From an uncultured Eubacteriales bacterium (lineage in GTDB: Bacteria; Bacillota; Clostridia; Peptostreptococcales; Anaerovoracaceae), in NCBI GenBank assembly GCA_900542565.1, contig UQOC01000008.1, positions 1 through 64,000 on the forward strand: a stretch of DNA of 64,000 bases, written 5' to 3'. This document shows positions 1 through 8,786 of the stretch, in pieces. The position numbers were made by a program, and so were the translations under genes. Position 1 is the first letter of the stretch, and every line of letters starts with the position of its first letter. The notes under the pieces were generated by a model that worked only from the letters and a program-made list of their open reading frames with translations, made no database searches and was not told where the DNA came from.

Positions 1-22
1 ACTGGCAACGATCACTTTTCCC

Positions 23-157
23 CGTAAGGCAGCTGGTAGAGCACAACCTTAGGAGAGCACTGTTATATCCATTTAACTACGGAGACATATTAAACTGTAT
101 GAGCCTGAACCAGAGATGGCAAACAGGCTTTTGACTCTGCTGGATAGAGCAACCTCT
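23..157. other. tRNA-derived fragments (decayed)
   Basis: Three stretches resemble 5' halves of tRNAs. On the minus strand, 86 to 47 reads like the acceptor strand, D-arm and anticodon loop of a tRNA-Arg(CCU), with CTCCTAA as the loop. On the plus strand, 23-50 resembles a D-arm (AGCTGGTAGAGCA) and runs head-to-head into the first at CCTTAGG. A third piece, GCTGGATAGAGCAACC, lies at 139-154. None has a matching 3' half, T-arm or closed acceptor stem, so no functional tRNA is called. Recognition is from memory of tRNA sequences. Confidence 0.4.
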
Positions 158-197
158 TATATCATACCATTTTTTCAGAGAAAGTCAAATTTTATTA

Positions 198-226
198 TTG
201 TTATTCTCAAAAATTTATTGTATAAT
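198..226 (+). promoter_or_regulatory. sigma-70-type promoter of the CoA-transferase gene
   Basis: TTGTTA (198-203) and TATAAT (221-226) are separated by exactly 17 bp. They lie about 50 bp before the CoA-transferase start, and a GAGGAG ribosome binding site precedes the ATG at 278. Confidence 0.7.
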
Positions 227-277
227 GTAGAAGTATGTTAAAAAGATGACAAATTGTTGCGACTTGAGGAGAAAAAG

Positions 278-1633
278 ATGTATAAAGTAAAAGACCTTAA
301 AGCAGAGTACAAAAAGAAACTTATCACCGCAGAGCAGGCCGCAGCCATGGTTAAACCGGGGGACCGCCTCCACTTTGGACTTGGATGCGGCTCCATAGTC
401 GATATTGACAGGGCTATAGCGGCCAGGGCTGATGAGCTGAAAGATATTACGGTCATAAGTACCGTGACTATCAGAGAAAAGCCTTTTGAGACTTTTCTTG
501 CTACAAAGAGCAACGACCAGGTAAGATTTTCTTCCGCCCATTTCAGCGGAAACGACAGGATGATGAACAAAGAAGGCCGCTGCTGGTATATCCCGATGAT
601 GTTCTGCGAGCTGCCTTTCCTGTGGATAAATAACAATAATGATATAGATATTGCCATGTTCCAGGTAGCTCCCATGGACGAACACGGGAATTTTAACCTG
701 GGACCGCAGGTGGCCGATATGTGGGGAGTCATCAAGGCGGCGAAGAAGATAATCGTTGAAGTGAATGAAAATATGCCGATCGCCCACGGATATCAGACAC
801 AGCTTAATCTTTACGGTGTAGACTATGTGGTTGAAGGAAGCAACAGCCCTCTGGCAGAATTCCCTGCAAAAGAGCCTTCTGAAATAGACAAGAAGATCGC
901 GGCCCATGTGGTAAAAAATATCCAGAGTCACAGTACACTCCAGCTTGGTATCGGGAGCCTTCCTCTGTGCATAGGCCAGATGATCGCTGATTCTGACCTG
1001 AGAAATATAAACGCCCATACGGAAATGCTCACTGACGCATATGTGGATCTTTTCAATGCAGGAAAGCTTACGGGAAACAAGCCTATCGACAAAGGCAAGG
1101 CTGTGTACACATTTGCCGGCGGTACAAAAAAACTTTACGATTTCATCGATGACAATCCTATATGCTGTAACGCCCCGGTGGACTATGTAAATTCCATAGC
1201 AACTATCGCAAAGATAGATAATTTTGTATCGGTCAACAGTTGTATACAGGTCGATCTTTATGGGCAGGTATGTTCAGAGTCCGCAGGACATCAGCAGATA
1301 AGCGGTACAGGCGGGCAGCTTGACTTTGTACTGGGCGCTTTCCAGTCCAACGGCGGCCACAGCTTCCTTTGCACTCCGTCAACAAGGGTAAACTCCAAAG
1401 GCGAGCTGGAATCCCTCATAACACCGGGTCTTGCGCCGGGATCGATAGTTACCACACCGAGGATGGCAACAAATTATATCGTGACCGAGTACGGCGCTGC
1501 AGATCTGAAAGGAAAGACAACCTGGGAAAGGGCGGAACTGCTCATAGGAATAGCCCATCCGAAGTTCAGGGATGAACTGATAAAAGAAGCTGAAAGAATG
1601 GGTATATGGAAAAACTCCAGCAAGATATTATAA
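278..1633 (+). CDS. Acyl-CoA:acetate CoA-transferase (butyryl-CoA / 4-hydroxybutyrate CoA-transferase family)
   Basis: A class I CoA-transferase of about 451 residues that moves CoA between an acyl-CoA, such as butyryl- or 4-hydroxybutyryl-CoA, and acetate in the cytoplasm. An HTE motif near residue 249 holds the probable catalytic glutamate of the AbfT/But family, and the glycine-rich [11 protein letters not shown] segment is typical of it. The start is ATG 278 because GAGGAG sits just upstream; a TTG at 254 would place the ribosome binding site inside the gene. It is monocistronic, flanked by its own promoter and terminator. It fits a fermenter disposing of acyl-CoA end products, but the exact acyl substrate cannot be decided from sequence. 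Confidence 0.85.
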   Translation: MYKVKDLKAEYKKKLITAEQAAAMVKPGDRLHFGLGCGSIVDIDRAIAARADELKDITVISTVTIREKPFETFLATKSNDQVRFSSAHFSGNDRMMNKEGRCWYIPMMFCELPFLWINNNNDIDIAMFQVAPMDEHGNFNLGPQVADMWGVIKAAKKIIVEVNENMPIAHGYQTQLNLYGVDYVVEGSNSPLAEFPAKEPSEIDKKIAAHVVKNIQSHSTLQLGIGSLPLCIGQMIADSDLRNINAHTEMLTDAYVDLFNAGKLTGNKPIDKGKAVYTFAGGTKKLYDFIDDNPICCNAPVDYVNSIATIAKIDNFVSVNSCIQVDLYGQVCSESAGHQQISGTGGQLDFVLGAFQSNGGHSFLCTPSTRVNSKGELESLITPGLAPGSIVTTPRMATNYIVTEYGAADLKGKTTWERAELLIGIAHPKFRDELIKEAERMGIWKNSSKIL

Positions 1634-1643
1634 GAAAAAGCAC

Positions 1644-1673
1644 AAGGAGGACGGGATTTCCGCCCTCCTTTAA
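1644..1673 (+). terminator. Terminator after the CoA-transferase gene
   Basis: AAGGAGG (1644-1650) pairs with CCTCCTT (1664-1670) around a GC-rich loop, followed by a short TTT. It starts 10 bp past the stop codon. Confidence 0.55.
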
Positions 1674-1682
1674 GATACAGCA

Positions 1683-1729
1683 AAAAAGTTTCACTCGTGT
1701 CCCGGTTATCGGGGAAGAGTGAAACTTTT
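1683..1729 (-). terminator. Bidirectional terminator between convergent genes
   Basis: AAAAAGTTTCACTC and GAGTGAAACTTTT form a 13-bp stem between the converging CoA-transferase and PepSY genes. Read on the minus strand it ends in TTTTTT, so it most clearly serves the leftward PepSY transcript. Confidence 0.75.
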
Positions 1730-1792
1730 GTCTTTAATCTAAATCCGGAAAACCGGGCTGCCATTTTCCTGCCGTGCAGGCGGCAAGAATGG

Positions 1793-2461
1793 TCAGTCGT
1801 AAATGCTGTCTCTGTCCCAATCCAGGATGGCTCCGGTAGTTGCGTGGATCTCATAGTCGTATTCCAAGTCGCCGGAAACAAATTCGAGCTCGTAAACATA
1901 GATGCCGTCGTCTCTGTCCAGGTGGGCCTTTCTGAAGGTTGCATCTGAAGCGCTGACCCCTGCGTGCTGAAGAGCTATGCTCTGAGCCTTATCGGCAGAG
2001 ATATAGTTGGTGCCCTGACTGGAACCTCCGGACTGGGAAGCGGTTCCTGAGGAGCTGCCTGAGCCGGAAGTGCTTTCCTGAGCCTGGCCGCTGTCCTGCT
2101 GGTTTTGGGCGCCTGACAGAAGTTCTGCCAGCTCTCTGTTGGCCTCAATGATGGTGCCGTCATTTGCGCTTATAACATAGTCGTAATCAAATCCGTCGCC
2201 TCCTCTGAACTCTATATCGTAAGTGCTGATACCGTCATCTCTGTCAAAGTGTCCTCTGAGGAGAGTAACATCGGATTCTTCAAATCCGGCATTCTGGAGA
2301 GCAACTTTGGTTGCCTGGTCCAAGCCTATCCCCTGGTTGTTCATGACAGAGGCGCCTACCTTTATACCGGCAAAAGCCAGAAGCGCTACTACTAAGATTA
2401 CGCAGAGGGCGAATACTGCGATCCTGCCCGGTGAGCTTAAAAGCTGTTTTATCTTTGACAT
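1793..2461 (-). CDS. Membrane-anchored protein with two PepSY domains
   Basis: About 222 residues. An N-terminal membrane helix (roughly residues 15-38) is followed by two PepSY-like domains with the YDIEF/YDYVI and YELEF/YDYEI strand patterns and a HFDRDDG/HLDRDDG motif. A Ser/Gly/Gln-rich linker joins them. PepSY domains occur in extracytoplasmic peptidase-inhibitory and envelope proteins; the exact role is unknown. The start at 2461 has GGGGG-type Shine-Dalgarno spacing, and upstream in-frame ATGs lack a ribosome binding site. It lies about 145 bp downstream of the kinase gene, so it may be the output of that two-component system or end the same transcript. Confidence 0.8.
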   Translation of the reverse strand: MSKIKQLLSSPGRIAVFALCVILVVALLAFAGIKVGASVMNNQGIGLDQATKVALQNAGFEESDVTLLRGHFDRDDGISTYDIEFRGGDGFDYDYVISANDGTIIEANRELAELLSGAQNQQDSGQAQESTSGSGSSSGTASQSGGSSQGTNYISADKAQSIALQHAGVSASDATFRKAHLDRDDGIYVYELEFVSGDLEYDYEIHATTGAILDWDRDSIYD

Positions 2462-2605
2462 TTTAAAATCCCCCTTTAATATACTTTTGATTTGCTTGTT
2501 TTGGTTTATGGCCTTATTATATGGTGTCAAGATTAAAGGAAAATTAAAATGAGAAATTTTTTTAAAAAAAAGAGACCAGCATATCAGCATGGTCTCCTGA
2601 TGTTT

Positions 2606-4108
2606 TTATATGCACGGAAGAACGAGCGTAAAGCGGCTGCCTTTGCCGGGAACGCTTTCTACTTCCAGCTTTCCGCCGTGAATGTCGGCGATCTCTTTTA
2701 CCATGGAAAGTCCGAGGCCGAAGCTGCTGGATGCGGTCTCGGTCCGTGAAGGGTCCTCCTGATAAAATCTCGCCCATATTTTTTCTATATTTTCCGGGGA
2801 AATACCTATGCCGTTGTCCTCCACTGACAAACGGACATATTGCTTTTCGGATGACAGGCTTGAAGCAGGACTTTCGGAAGTACCGGCGCTGCTCTGCAAA
2901 ATACCGCCGGTTTCAGCACCTTCTCCGGCAGCGCCGCTCCTGTGAAGGGAAACTTTTACCAGAGCGTCGTCGCCGCTGTATTTGTAGGCGTTATCAATAA
3001 GATTGCTTATGAGCCGCGTCATGAGGCTTTTGTCGGCAAGGACAAAAATGCCTGGCTCGATATCGGTTTCCATGGACTTTCCGGATGCCAGCAATATGGT
3101 AAGATCCTCGCAGATAAACTCCACCAGATCGCTGAGGTTGGTCTTTTCCAGTCTGACCGGATGATCGGACTGGTGCAGCCGGGTAAAGAAAAGCAGCTGT
3201 GTCAGCAGATCGGTGGCCCTGTCGGCCTGCCTTTCTATGACCTGGAGGGATTCTCTTAACTCTTCCGGAGTCTGGGCATATTTCAGCGCATATTCGCAGT
3301 GAGCTTTGATAACTGAGACAGGAGTACGCAGCTCATGGGAAGCATCGGATGTAAACTGCCGTTCTGTATTGAAAGACTTTTCCAGACGATCAAACATGCT
3401 GTTGAAAGTTACGGCCAGCCGGTGTATCTCGTCTTTTCCGCCTTCTATCTCCACATCCACCCGTTTTGAGAGGTCGCCGCTGGCTGTTATCTCTTCTACG
3501 GCCTGATCTATCTTCTCAATGGGAAGGAAAGAACGCTTGGTTATGATATAACCTACGAACAGTATGACAAACGCCAGCAGCGGCACCAGCCACAGAGAAA
3601 GCCGCACCATATTTGAGATCATGTTGATGGTCTCATTTTCTGAGACTACGCCCCTGAGCCATAGTCCTTCCAGATTTTCACCGGAGAGTTTTCTTTCATA
3701 TATATAGTACCTTTGACCGTTTTGGGTGACTGTCCCTACAGAAGTAAAGGAAAAAGCTTCGCTTTCTTCAAGCAATATTGGCATGCTTCCGTAAAGCAGA
3801 TTGTTTTCCGAATCGATGAGCGCTGTGCTTATGCCGTCCAGATATGCGCAGAAATCATCATCTATCTCCAGGATCCCGCCTTTATAGGACAGGAAAAAAT
3901 CATGTTCCTCGACTTCGTTTTTTGAGCTGTTATAGAACTCTATTTCCTGGACATTGGTATCGACAATATCCATAAGCCGTTCCTGGATCGACTGGTCCAG
4001 AACTTCGCGGCTGACAGAAAAATTGATGGTGAAAATACCTACGACCAAGATGACGAGCGCAGCCGTGAACCACAGCATTATCTTTGTTTTTATAGAAAGT
4101 GTTTTCAT
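2606..4108 (-). CDS. HAMP-domain sensor histidine kinase
   Basis: A 500-residue membrane kinase. Its layout is TM1 (about 10-30), an extracytoplasmic sensor (30-165), TM2 (about 171-190), HAMP (191-245), the phospho-acceptor H-box with SHELRTP (His258), and a HATPase domain with N-box NLIDNAYKYS, DNGIGIS and FGLGLSM. A Ser/Gly-rich insertion interrupts the ATPase domain. It autophosphorylates and passes phosphate to the response regulator encoded 13 bp upstream on the same strand. This is the CssS/BaeS-like envelope-stress type; the signal is unknown. Confidence 0.9.
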   Translation of the reverse strand: MKTLSIKTKIMLWFTAALVILVVGIFTINFSVSREVLDQSIQERLMDIVDTNVQEIEFYNSSKNEVEEHDFFLSYKGGILEIDDDFCAYLDGISTALIDSENNLLYGSMPILLEESEAFSFTSVGTVTQNGQRYYIYERKLSGENLEGLWLRGVVSENETINMISNMVRLSLWLVPLLAFVILFVGYIITKRSFLPIEKIDQAVEEITASGDLSKRVDVEIEGGKDEIHRLAVTFNSMFDRLEKSFNTERQFTSDASHELRTPVSVIKAHCEYALKYAQTPEELRESLQVIERQADRATDLLTQLLFFTRLHQSDHPVRLEKTNLSDLVEFICEDLTILLASGKSMETDIEPGIFVLADKSLMTRLISNLIDNAYKYSGDDALVKVSLHRSGAAGEGAETGGILQSSAGTSESPASSLSSEKQYVRLSVEDNGIGISPENIEKIWARFYQEDPSRTETASSSFGLGLSMVKEIADIHGGKLEVESVPGKGSRFTLVLPCI

Positions 4109-4121
4109 GATTATGTATTCA

Positions 4122-4790
4122 TCATTCCTTCAGGATATATCCGCTGCCGCGGACAGTGTGTATCAGTTTCTGCTCAAAATCGTCATCGATCTTTTTGCGC
4201 AGGTATCTTATGTAAACATCCACGGCGTTGGTGCCTCCTGCATAGTCAAAGTTCCAAAGATTATTTTCGATCATGGTCCGGGAAAGGACCTTGCCCTTGT
4301 TGCGGAGCAGATATTCGAGCAGAGCAAATTCCTTGGCGGAAAGAGTGATGTCCCTGCCGCCTCTTGAAACGGTGTGAGCTGCCGTATCCATTACAAGATC
4401 GGCAGCTGTAAAAGTGCTGGATTGGATCCCGCTTGCCTTGCGGGTCATTGCTCTTATCCGGGCCAGAAGTTCTTCAAAAGCGAAAGGTTTGATAAGATAG
4501 TCGCTGGCACCTGTGTCAAGGCCCTCTACCCTGTCCTCCACCGCATCCCTTGCGGTCAGGAAGAGCACGGGGGTATCGTTGCCTTCGGCTCTCATCTGGC
4601 GAAGTACGGCCAGGCCGTCCATCTTTGGCATCATGATATCAAGGATGATGCCGTCATAATCGGCCATGTCTATATAGTCCAGCGCCTCTTCTCCGTCAAA
4701 ACAGCTATCTACCGAATATCCTTCGGCCGTCAGGTGTTTTGTGATTATCTTGTTAAGATCCTTTTGATCTTCAACTACAAGCAGCCGCAT
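4122..4790 (-). CDS. OmpR/PhoB-family response regulator
   Basis: 222 residues: an N-terminal receiver domain (phosphorylatable Asp51 in LDIMMPKMDG; acidic pair VED near residue 7; conserved Lys in YLIKPF) followed by a winged-helix DNA-binding domain ending in the usual VRGSGYIL motif. It is partner of the kinase encoded 13 bp downstream. The start lies 12 bp after the thioredoxin stop, with GGAGG between them, so thioredoxin, regulator and kinase are probably co-transcribed. Confidence 0.93.
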   Translation of the reverse strand: MRLLVVEDQKDLNKIITKHLTAEGYSVDSCFDGEEALDYIDMADYDGIILDIMMPKMDGLAVLRQMRAEGNDTPVLFLTARDAVEDRVEGLDTGASDYLIKPFAFEELLARIRAMTRKASGIQSSTFTAADLVMDTAAHTVSRGGRDITLSAKEFALLEYLLRNKGKVLSRTMIENNLWNFDYAGGTNAVDVYIRYLRKKIDDDFEQKLIHTVRGSGYILKE

Positions 4791-4802
4791 AAAATGCCTC
4801 CG

Positions 4803-5105
4803 TTATAACAGGGCGAGGATCTCGTCCTTTGATATGAGCCCGATGGATTTGTTGACTATCTCACCGCCTTTAAAGACGATGAGCGTAGGTATGCTCATGA
4901 CGCCGTGCCGTATGGCAAGTTCGCCTTCTTCATCGATGTTGATCTTGCAGACTTTTATATCTTCCCTTTCTGCTGCCACCTCATCGACGACAGGCGAAAG
5001 CATCCTGCATGGAGTACACCAGGCTGCCCAGAAATCTACGAGTACCGGCTTGTCTGCGTCTAGAACTTCCTGTGCGAAATTATCTTTTGTTACTGTGGTT
5101 ATCAT
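4803..5105 (-). CDS. trxA: Thioredoxin (WCTPC active site)
   Basis: A 100-residue thioredoxin-fold protein with active-site cysteines Cys30 and Cys33 in WCTPC and the cis-proline motif SIPT. It reduces cytoplasmic disulfides using thioredoxin reductase, which is not in this window. The canonical motif is WCGPC; Thr in place of Gly usually shifts redox potential, and its effect here is unknown. A perfect AAGGAGG precedes the ATG. It lies between the metallo-hydrolase and the two-component genes on the same strand. Confidence 0.9.
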   Translation of the reverse strand: MITTVTKDNFAQEVLDADKPVLVDFWAAWCTPCRMLSPVVDEVAAEREDIKVCKINIDEEGELAIRHGVMSIPTLIVFKGGEIVNKSIGLISKDEILALL

Positions 5106-5158
5106 TTTTTCCTCCTTTATGAATATGCCATTTTACGGAATAGTTGTACAGGGCGTTA

Positions 5159-5908
5159 TCAATATACAGGCATAAATTCTCTTATGCCGTTCTTTATTCC
5201 GGGTTCATGGCCCGGAAGTATCAGATGTGCGCATTGGCGTATGCGTGCCAGGCTTTCATAAGTTTCCGGGACCATGACTACTATGTTAGGTTCGAGATTC
5301 TCGTTTACATTTTCGGCGACATTGCAGATGTCTCCCGAAACACACAGGACTCCTTGTTCTGTGTCAAAGAGAACGGACTGATGGCCTATGGTATGTCCCG
5401 GAGTGGTTATGACTTTGAGCCCGGGCAATATATCAGCATCTCCGTCAAGAAACTGCCAGCGGAAATAGTTGACCGCAGTCTTGTCAAAAGAGGGCCTGTC
5501 ATAGAAAGGAGCCACCGGGACTGACGGATTGAAGGCTGCTTCCCATTCTTTTTTCTGTATGTAGAATTTTGCGTTTTTAAATTTGTAGTTGCAGCCACAG
5601 TGGTCGCAGTGAAGATGGGTATTTATCACCATGTCCACATCATCGGCAGACCATCCCATGATATTTTTGAGTGCTGTGGTTATCTCCTGATCGGCAGACT
5701 GGGATGCGCCCGGCTCGGATTTTTTGTATTCGTTTATATCCCGTATGCCGGTATCCACAAGTATTTTATGTGTTCCGTCTGTGGCTGCTGCACACCATAT
5801 TGGAACGGTGATCTGCTCTCCTTTGCCTTTGTAGTGTGTCATTCCCGAACGGTCCAGCACGATGCTGCCGACCTGGACCGGTGTGACTTGCCAGAACTTT
5901 CTTTCCAT
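5159..5908 (-). CDS. Metallo-beta-lactamase-fold hydrolase (lactonase-like)
   Basis: 249 residues with the zinc-binding HxHxDH signature (THLHCDHCG), a later TPGHTIGHQ histidine, the GDI aspartate and a C-terminal LPGHEPG histidine. This is the N-acyl-homoserine-lactonase-like branch of the fold, whose substrates vary; quorum quenching is not implied. The start at 5908 follows AAAGGAGG; the reading frame extends upstream into a duplicated leader sequence that is clearly non-coding. It is the first gene of the leftward run ending with the PepSY gene. Confidence 0.82.
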   Translation of the reverse strand: MERKFWQVTPVQVGSIVLDRSGMTHYKGKGEQITVPIWCAAATDGTHKILVDTGIRDINEYKKSEPGASQSADQEITTALKNIMGWSADDVDMVINTHLHCDHCGCNYKFKNAKFYIQKKEWEAAFNPSVPVAPFYDRPSFDKTAVNYFRWQFLDGDADILPGLKVITTPGHTIGHQSVLFDTEQGVLCVSGDICNVAENVNENLEPNIVVMVPETYESLARIRQCAHLILPGHEPGIKNGIREFMPVY

Positions 5909-5930
5909 GATATTGTTTTCCTCCTTTGAG

Positions 5931-6109
5931 GCGCAAGCCGCCGGTGCGGCCCGTATCTCCAAAAGCCGCACATATAGATCATCTGCGTTTATTATAACGC
6001 CCACCAGTCAGGGAAAAGGCGTTTCAATAAACGCTTCATTGCGGCGCAAGCCGCCGGTGCGGCCCGTATGTCTAAAAGCCGCACATATAGATCATCTGCG
6101 TTTATTATA
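5931..6109 (-). repeat. 66-bp direct repeat carrying a promoter-like leader
   Basis: Bases 5931-5996 and 6044-6109 are near-identical (2 differences in 66). Read on the minus strand each starts with TATAATAAACGC and continues into a GC-rich stretch that can fold. The copies lie directly before the metallo-hydrolase gene, so the leader and its -10-like box appear duplicated. Between them, and overlapping the first, sits the hairpin at 5985-6034. Confidence 0.85.
5985..6034 (-). repeat. Covarying hairpin element (copy 1)
   Basis: On the minus strand GCGTTTATTGAAACGCC pairs with GGCGTTATAATAAACGC (15 of 17) around the loop TTTTCCCTGACTGGT. The same layout occurs before secA (54730-54777), with changed stem bases that keep pairing and an almost unchanged loop. 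The rest of 5909-6407 has no gene; 6110-6350 holds nothing I recognise. Confidence 0.7.
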
Positions 6110-6351
6110 CCCTAAACCACAAAGATTAAAATAGTATTAAAATAGATTTTACCGGCAAAATCCACCCAGAATCAAGGTGAAGAACTTTTAAGGGGGACGA
6201 TGTCCACCGGGTTTTCATTTTTTATCGCTTTCAGGGGTGTTATGTTTATTACGCACCATTTTTTGAATTTACTGCACATATTAGACTTGAAAATATGTCA
6301 AATATACTTTCTTCCTTGTTATGCATCCTCGGTATTATGAAAGAATTGAAT

Positions 6352-6399
6352 AATAAAAAACAGAAGTGGTCAGTCACACATAAGGGAGGCTGGCCACTT
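6352..6399 (-). terminator. Terminator of the AAA ATPase gene
   Basis: On the minus strand AAGTGGCCAG pairs with CTGACCACTT (one mismatch), followed by TGTTTTTTATT. It lies immediately after the ATPase stop codon. Confidence 0.8.
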
Positions 6400-6407
6400 T
6401 CTATTCT

Positions 6408-7634
6408 CTATATAAGATTGCAAGGAATAAAGCAGTTTTTCTGATCAATCGGTATTACTTCTTCGCACATACAGACAATACCGCCGCTGCCACGCTCTAA
6501 TGTCGTCTTGTCAAGCACCTCGTATTTTTTGACCTCTCTGCGGTCAGGATTTGCAGATTTTTTGATTTCCAACGGATGAAACAGCCCATTTTCTTCTACA
6601 ATCACATCAATTTCTTTTGCGTTAGAATCCCGGTAGTATGTCAGGTTCGCTTTATCTGCCGAGTAGGAAAAACTTTTCAAAAGCTCAATCACAACATAGT
6701 TTTCAAAGTAATGCCCACTTGCCGCGCCTTGCATCAAGGTGTCCCTGGTAAGCCACATAGACAGATAGGCACATAATCCGGTATCACAGAAATACAGCTT
6801 TGGTGTTTTTGTCAGTCGCTTCAATTCATTATTGGCAAAGGGCGGCAGAAGGTAAACAATGCCTAATCCCTCTAAGATCCGCAGCCATTCTTTGGCTGTG
6901 GGCTGGGAAATGTCGGCTGCCTCCGCAAGAGTTTTGTAATTTATCTGTTCGGCCGTCAGGGCAGCACAGGCATTCAGAAATTTTTGGAAACGTACAGAAT
7001 CGGTAATACCACCTTCCTCCGCTACATCCCGCATCAGGTAGGTTTCAATATAAGAATTGAAATATTCCTGCCTCTGCTCGGCATCGGCCCGTAAAGCGTC
7101 TGGCATCCCGCCGCGCCAGATATGCTCGAACACATCTATAATATCATTCTTCTTTGCCATTTCCTGCCGCTCCAAAAGGCATGGCAGAGAGAAATCCAAT
7201 TTGTTTGCAAAAACTTCTCCATCTACTTCATTTTTGGAAAGGCTGTACAGCTCCAGAATTCCAATCCTTCCGGCCAGCGTGTCACGGATATTTTTCATCA
7301 TCTTATACTGCTGGGAACCCGTCAGCCAGAACAATCCTCTTTCCTCGGTTTCATCACACATAATCTTAATCTGTTCAAACAGCTCCGGCGCTTTTTGTAT
7401 CTCGTCAATGATGATAGGAGGCTTGTAGGTTTGAAAAAATAAAACGGGATCCGCTTGGGCCAGGGTTCTGGCCATAGTGTTGTCCATCGTCACATAAGTA
7501 CGGTTTTGTCCCTCAGCCAAATGTTTCAGCATGGTAGTCTTGCCAACCTGCCGCGCACCTGTTACAAGCACCGCTTTGAAAAAGGAACTCATACGCAAAA
7601 ACTTTCGTTCCAATGCTCGCTCAATGTATGGCAT
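6408..7634 (-). CDS. AAA-family ATPase with C-terminal DUF4143 domain
   Basis: 408 residues. The N-terminal ATPase has a Walker A GARQVGKT (residues 26-33) and Walker B IIIDEIQ (near 75), then an SLSxxE-like segment. A C-terminal DUF4143 region carries a restriction-endonuclease-like core ending in LEIKKS. Members are widespread, often horizontally moved and of unclear function. AAGGAGG precedes the ATG. A 40-bp palindrome sits directly upstream, and the gene has its own terminator. It lies in a stretch with a broken gene and low-GC spacers, consistent with acquired DNA. Confidence 0.88.
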   Translation of the reverse strand: MPYIERALERKFLRMSSFFKAVLVTGARQVGKTTMLKHLAEGQNRTYVTMDNTMARTLAQADPVLFFQTYKPPIIIDEIQKAPELFEQIKIMCDETEERGLFWLTGSQQYKMMKNIRDTLAGRIGILELYSLSKNEVDGEVFANKLDFSLPCLLERQEMAKKNDIIDVFEHIWRGGMPDALRADAEQRQEYFNSYIETYLMRDVAEEGGITDSVRFQKFLNACAALTAEQINYKTLAEAADISQPTAKEWLRILEGLGIVYLLPPFANNELKRLTKTPKLYFCDTGLCAYLSMWLTRDTLMQGAASGHYFENYVVIELLKSFSYSADKANLTYYRDSNAKEIDVIVEENGLFHPLEIKKSANPDRREVKKYEVLDKTTLERGSGGIVCMCEEVIPIDQKNCFIPCNLI

Positions 7635-7650
7635 TACATAACCTCCTTAA

Positions 7651-7690
7651 TTTTAGGAAAATATAAAGTTTACTTTATTTTATCCTAAAA
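7651..7690. promoter_or_regulatory. 40-bp palindrome upstream of the ATPase gene
   Basis: TTTTAGGAAAATATAAAGTT and TACTTTATTTTATCCTAAAA form an inverted repeat with 17-bp arms, matching at 15 of 17 positions in the TTAGG...CCTAA core, centred about 36 bp before the start codon. The size and place suit an operator or autoregulatory site. Confidence 0.6.
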
Positions 7691-7742
7691 CTTTGTTGCT
7701 GTCAACTACAGCAAAGCACATTGAAATTGCGTTTTGCTCCTT

Positions 7743-7776
7743 GATGTAACCAATACAATATATGATTGGTTACATC
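7743..7776. repeat. Perfect 12-bp inverted repeat
   Basis: GATGTAACCAAT and ATTGGTTACATC flank a 10-bp AT-rich loop in the 7635-8294 gap. There is no following T-run, so it is more likely a protein-binding dyad than a terminator. No intact gene adjoins it. Confidence 0.5.
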
Positions 7777-7916
7777 CGCGTAATAGCTATACCTATTTTT
7801 AGGTTTCCCGTGCCGAAAAATATTTATTCAAAGCACAAAAGTTGCTTTCTCATACTGTCAATAGCAGCTGGCACAAATGTGCCTCGGTAACAAACCGGCA
7901 TTGAATCTGTTGCTTT

Positions 7917-8098
7917 TCATTTTAATTTTTTTAATACTTCGCCAATATCCCCGTCAATGCAGATAGAACGATTTGCAATTTCTCTTGGGGCTTTGGCCTC
8001 TCCCAGGTTGACGCAGGCATAAACCGCCCAGGGATTCTCCGCTGTCATTCTCCAGAAGGAAAATTTCACTATGCCGGGGGGATCATTAGGTGTAAAAA
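7917..8098 (-). pseudogene. C-terminal fragment of an unidentified protein
   Basis: The minus strand is open for about 58 codons, including the stretch KFSFWRMTAENPWAVYACVN, and ends with TGA at 7917-7919. The composition is protein-like. Upstream, the frame runs directly into the terminator at 8104-8126 with no start or ribosome binding site. I read it as the remains of a deleted gene whose family I do not recognise. Confidence 0.4.
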
Positions 8099-8103
8099 AA
8101 CAT

Positions 8104-8126
8104 AAAAAAAGACAACCTTAGTTGTC
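8104..8126 (-). terminator. Rho-independent terminator (minus strand)
   Basis: GACAAC (stem), TAAG loop and GTTGTC followed by TTTTTTT on the minus strand. It most likely ends the ArsR-family transcript that starts at 8618. The 168 bp between it and the ArsR stop contains no recognisable gene. Confidence 0.75.
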
Positions 8127-8294
8127 ATTTAAGCTCAGTTAAGAAGTTTCCAGTCCCCTTACAAAACGAAATAACAGCCTTTTGGGTGGAAGCTGTCCCC
8201 CTGATAGGGATAAAAAAGGGGATCTGGGTGGAGTAATGTTCCCCCCCCAAATCCCGGAAAGCAAGAGCAAAGCGGAATGGCGGACACAGCCAGA

Positions 8295-8618
8295 TCAAGA
8301 TACCGAGAATTTTTTAGTGGCGTTCAGATATTTCATAAGCACACCGAGGTTGGCATAGTAATAAGAAAACTTATCCTTCTTTTTAACCTCTATAAGACCG
8401 GAATCGGCCAGTTTTTTCGTATGCTGTGATATGGTGGCCTGCGCATAGTCGAAATGTTCGACCAGGTCTTTGTTACAGACCAGGACCATAGCCTTGTTTG
8501 CCTGCATTATATACCGGAAGATCTTGATCCTTGCCGGATGAGCCAGAGCATCAGATACCTGGGCTATCAGCAAGATCTCCTCTTCCTGCATAGAATCATC
8601 TTGTTTTCTTAGTCTCAT
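8295..8618 (-). CDS. ArsR-family winged-helix transcriptional regulator
   Basis: 107 residues with the ArsR/SmtB winged helix: DALAHPARIKIFRYI (helix 1-2), FDYAQATISQHTKKLADSGL (recognition helix) and a beta wing rich in Lys. It has one cysteine (LVCNKD), too few to call a metal site with confidence. It is monocistronic, with AAAGGA upstream. The target is unknown; no metal-resistance or transporter gene adjoins it. The ornithine regulator gene starts 550 bp away in the opposite direction. Confidence 0.85.
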   Translation of the reverse strand: MRLRKQDDSMQEEEILLIAQVSDALAHPARIKIFRYIMQANKAMVLVCNKDLVEHFDYAQATISQHTKKLADSGLIEVKKKDKFSYYYANLGVLMKYLNATKKFSVS

Positions 8619-8786
8619 ATGAACAGTTTCCTTTCTTCCATTATATTATGACAAAATTCGCCGCATTTTTCAAGGGACAGGTGGAAAAAGGATCAGGGAT
8701 CGCTGCAACAGGGGCGTGGCGAGGCAGAGCTCCGTCCGGCAGATTTCCGTCCGAAATGGCTGAGCATGGTAGGCGAACCAAATCCT

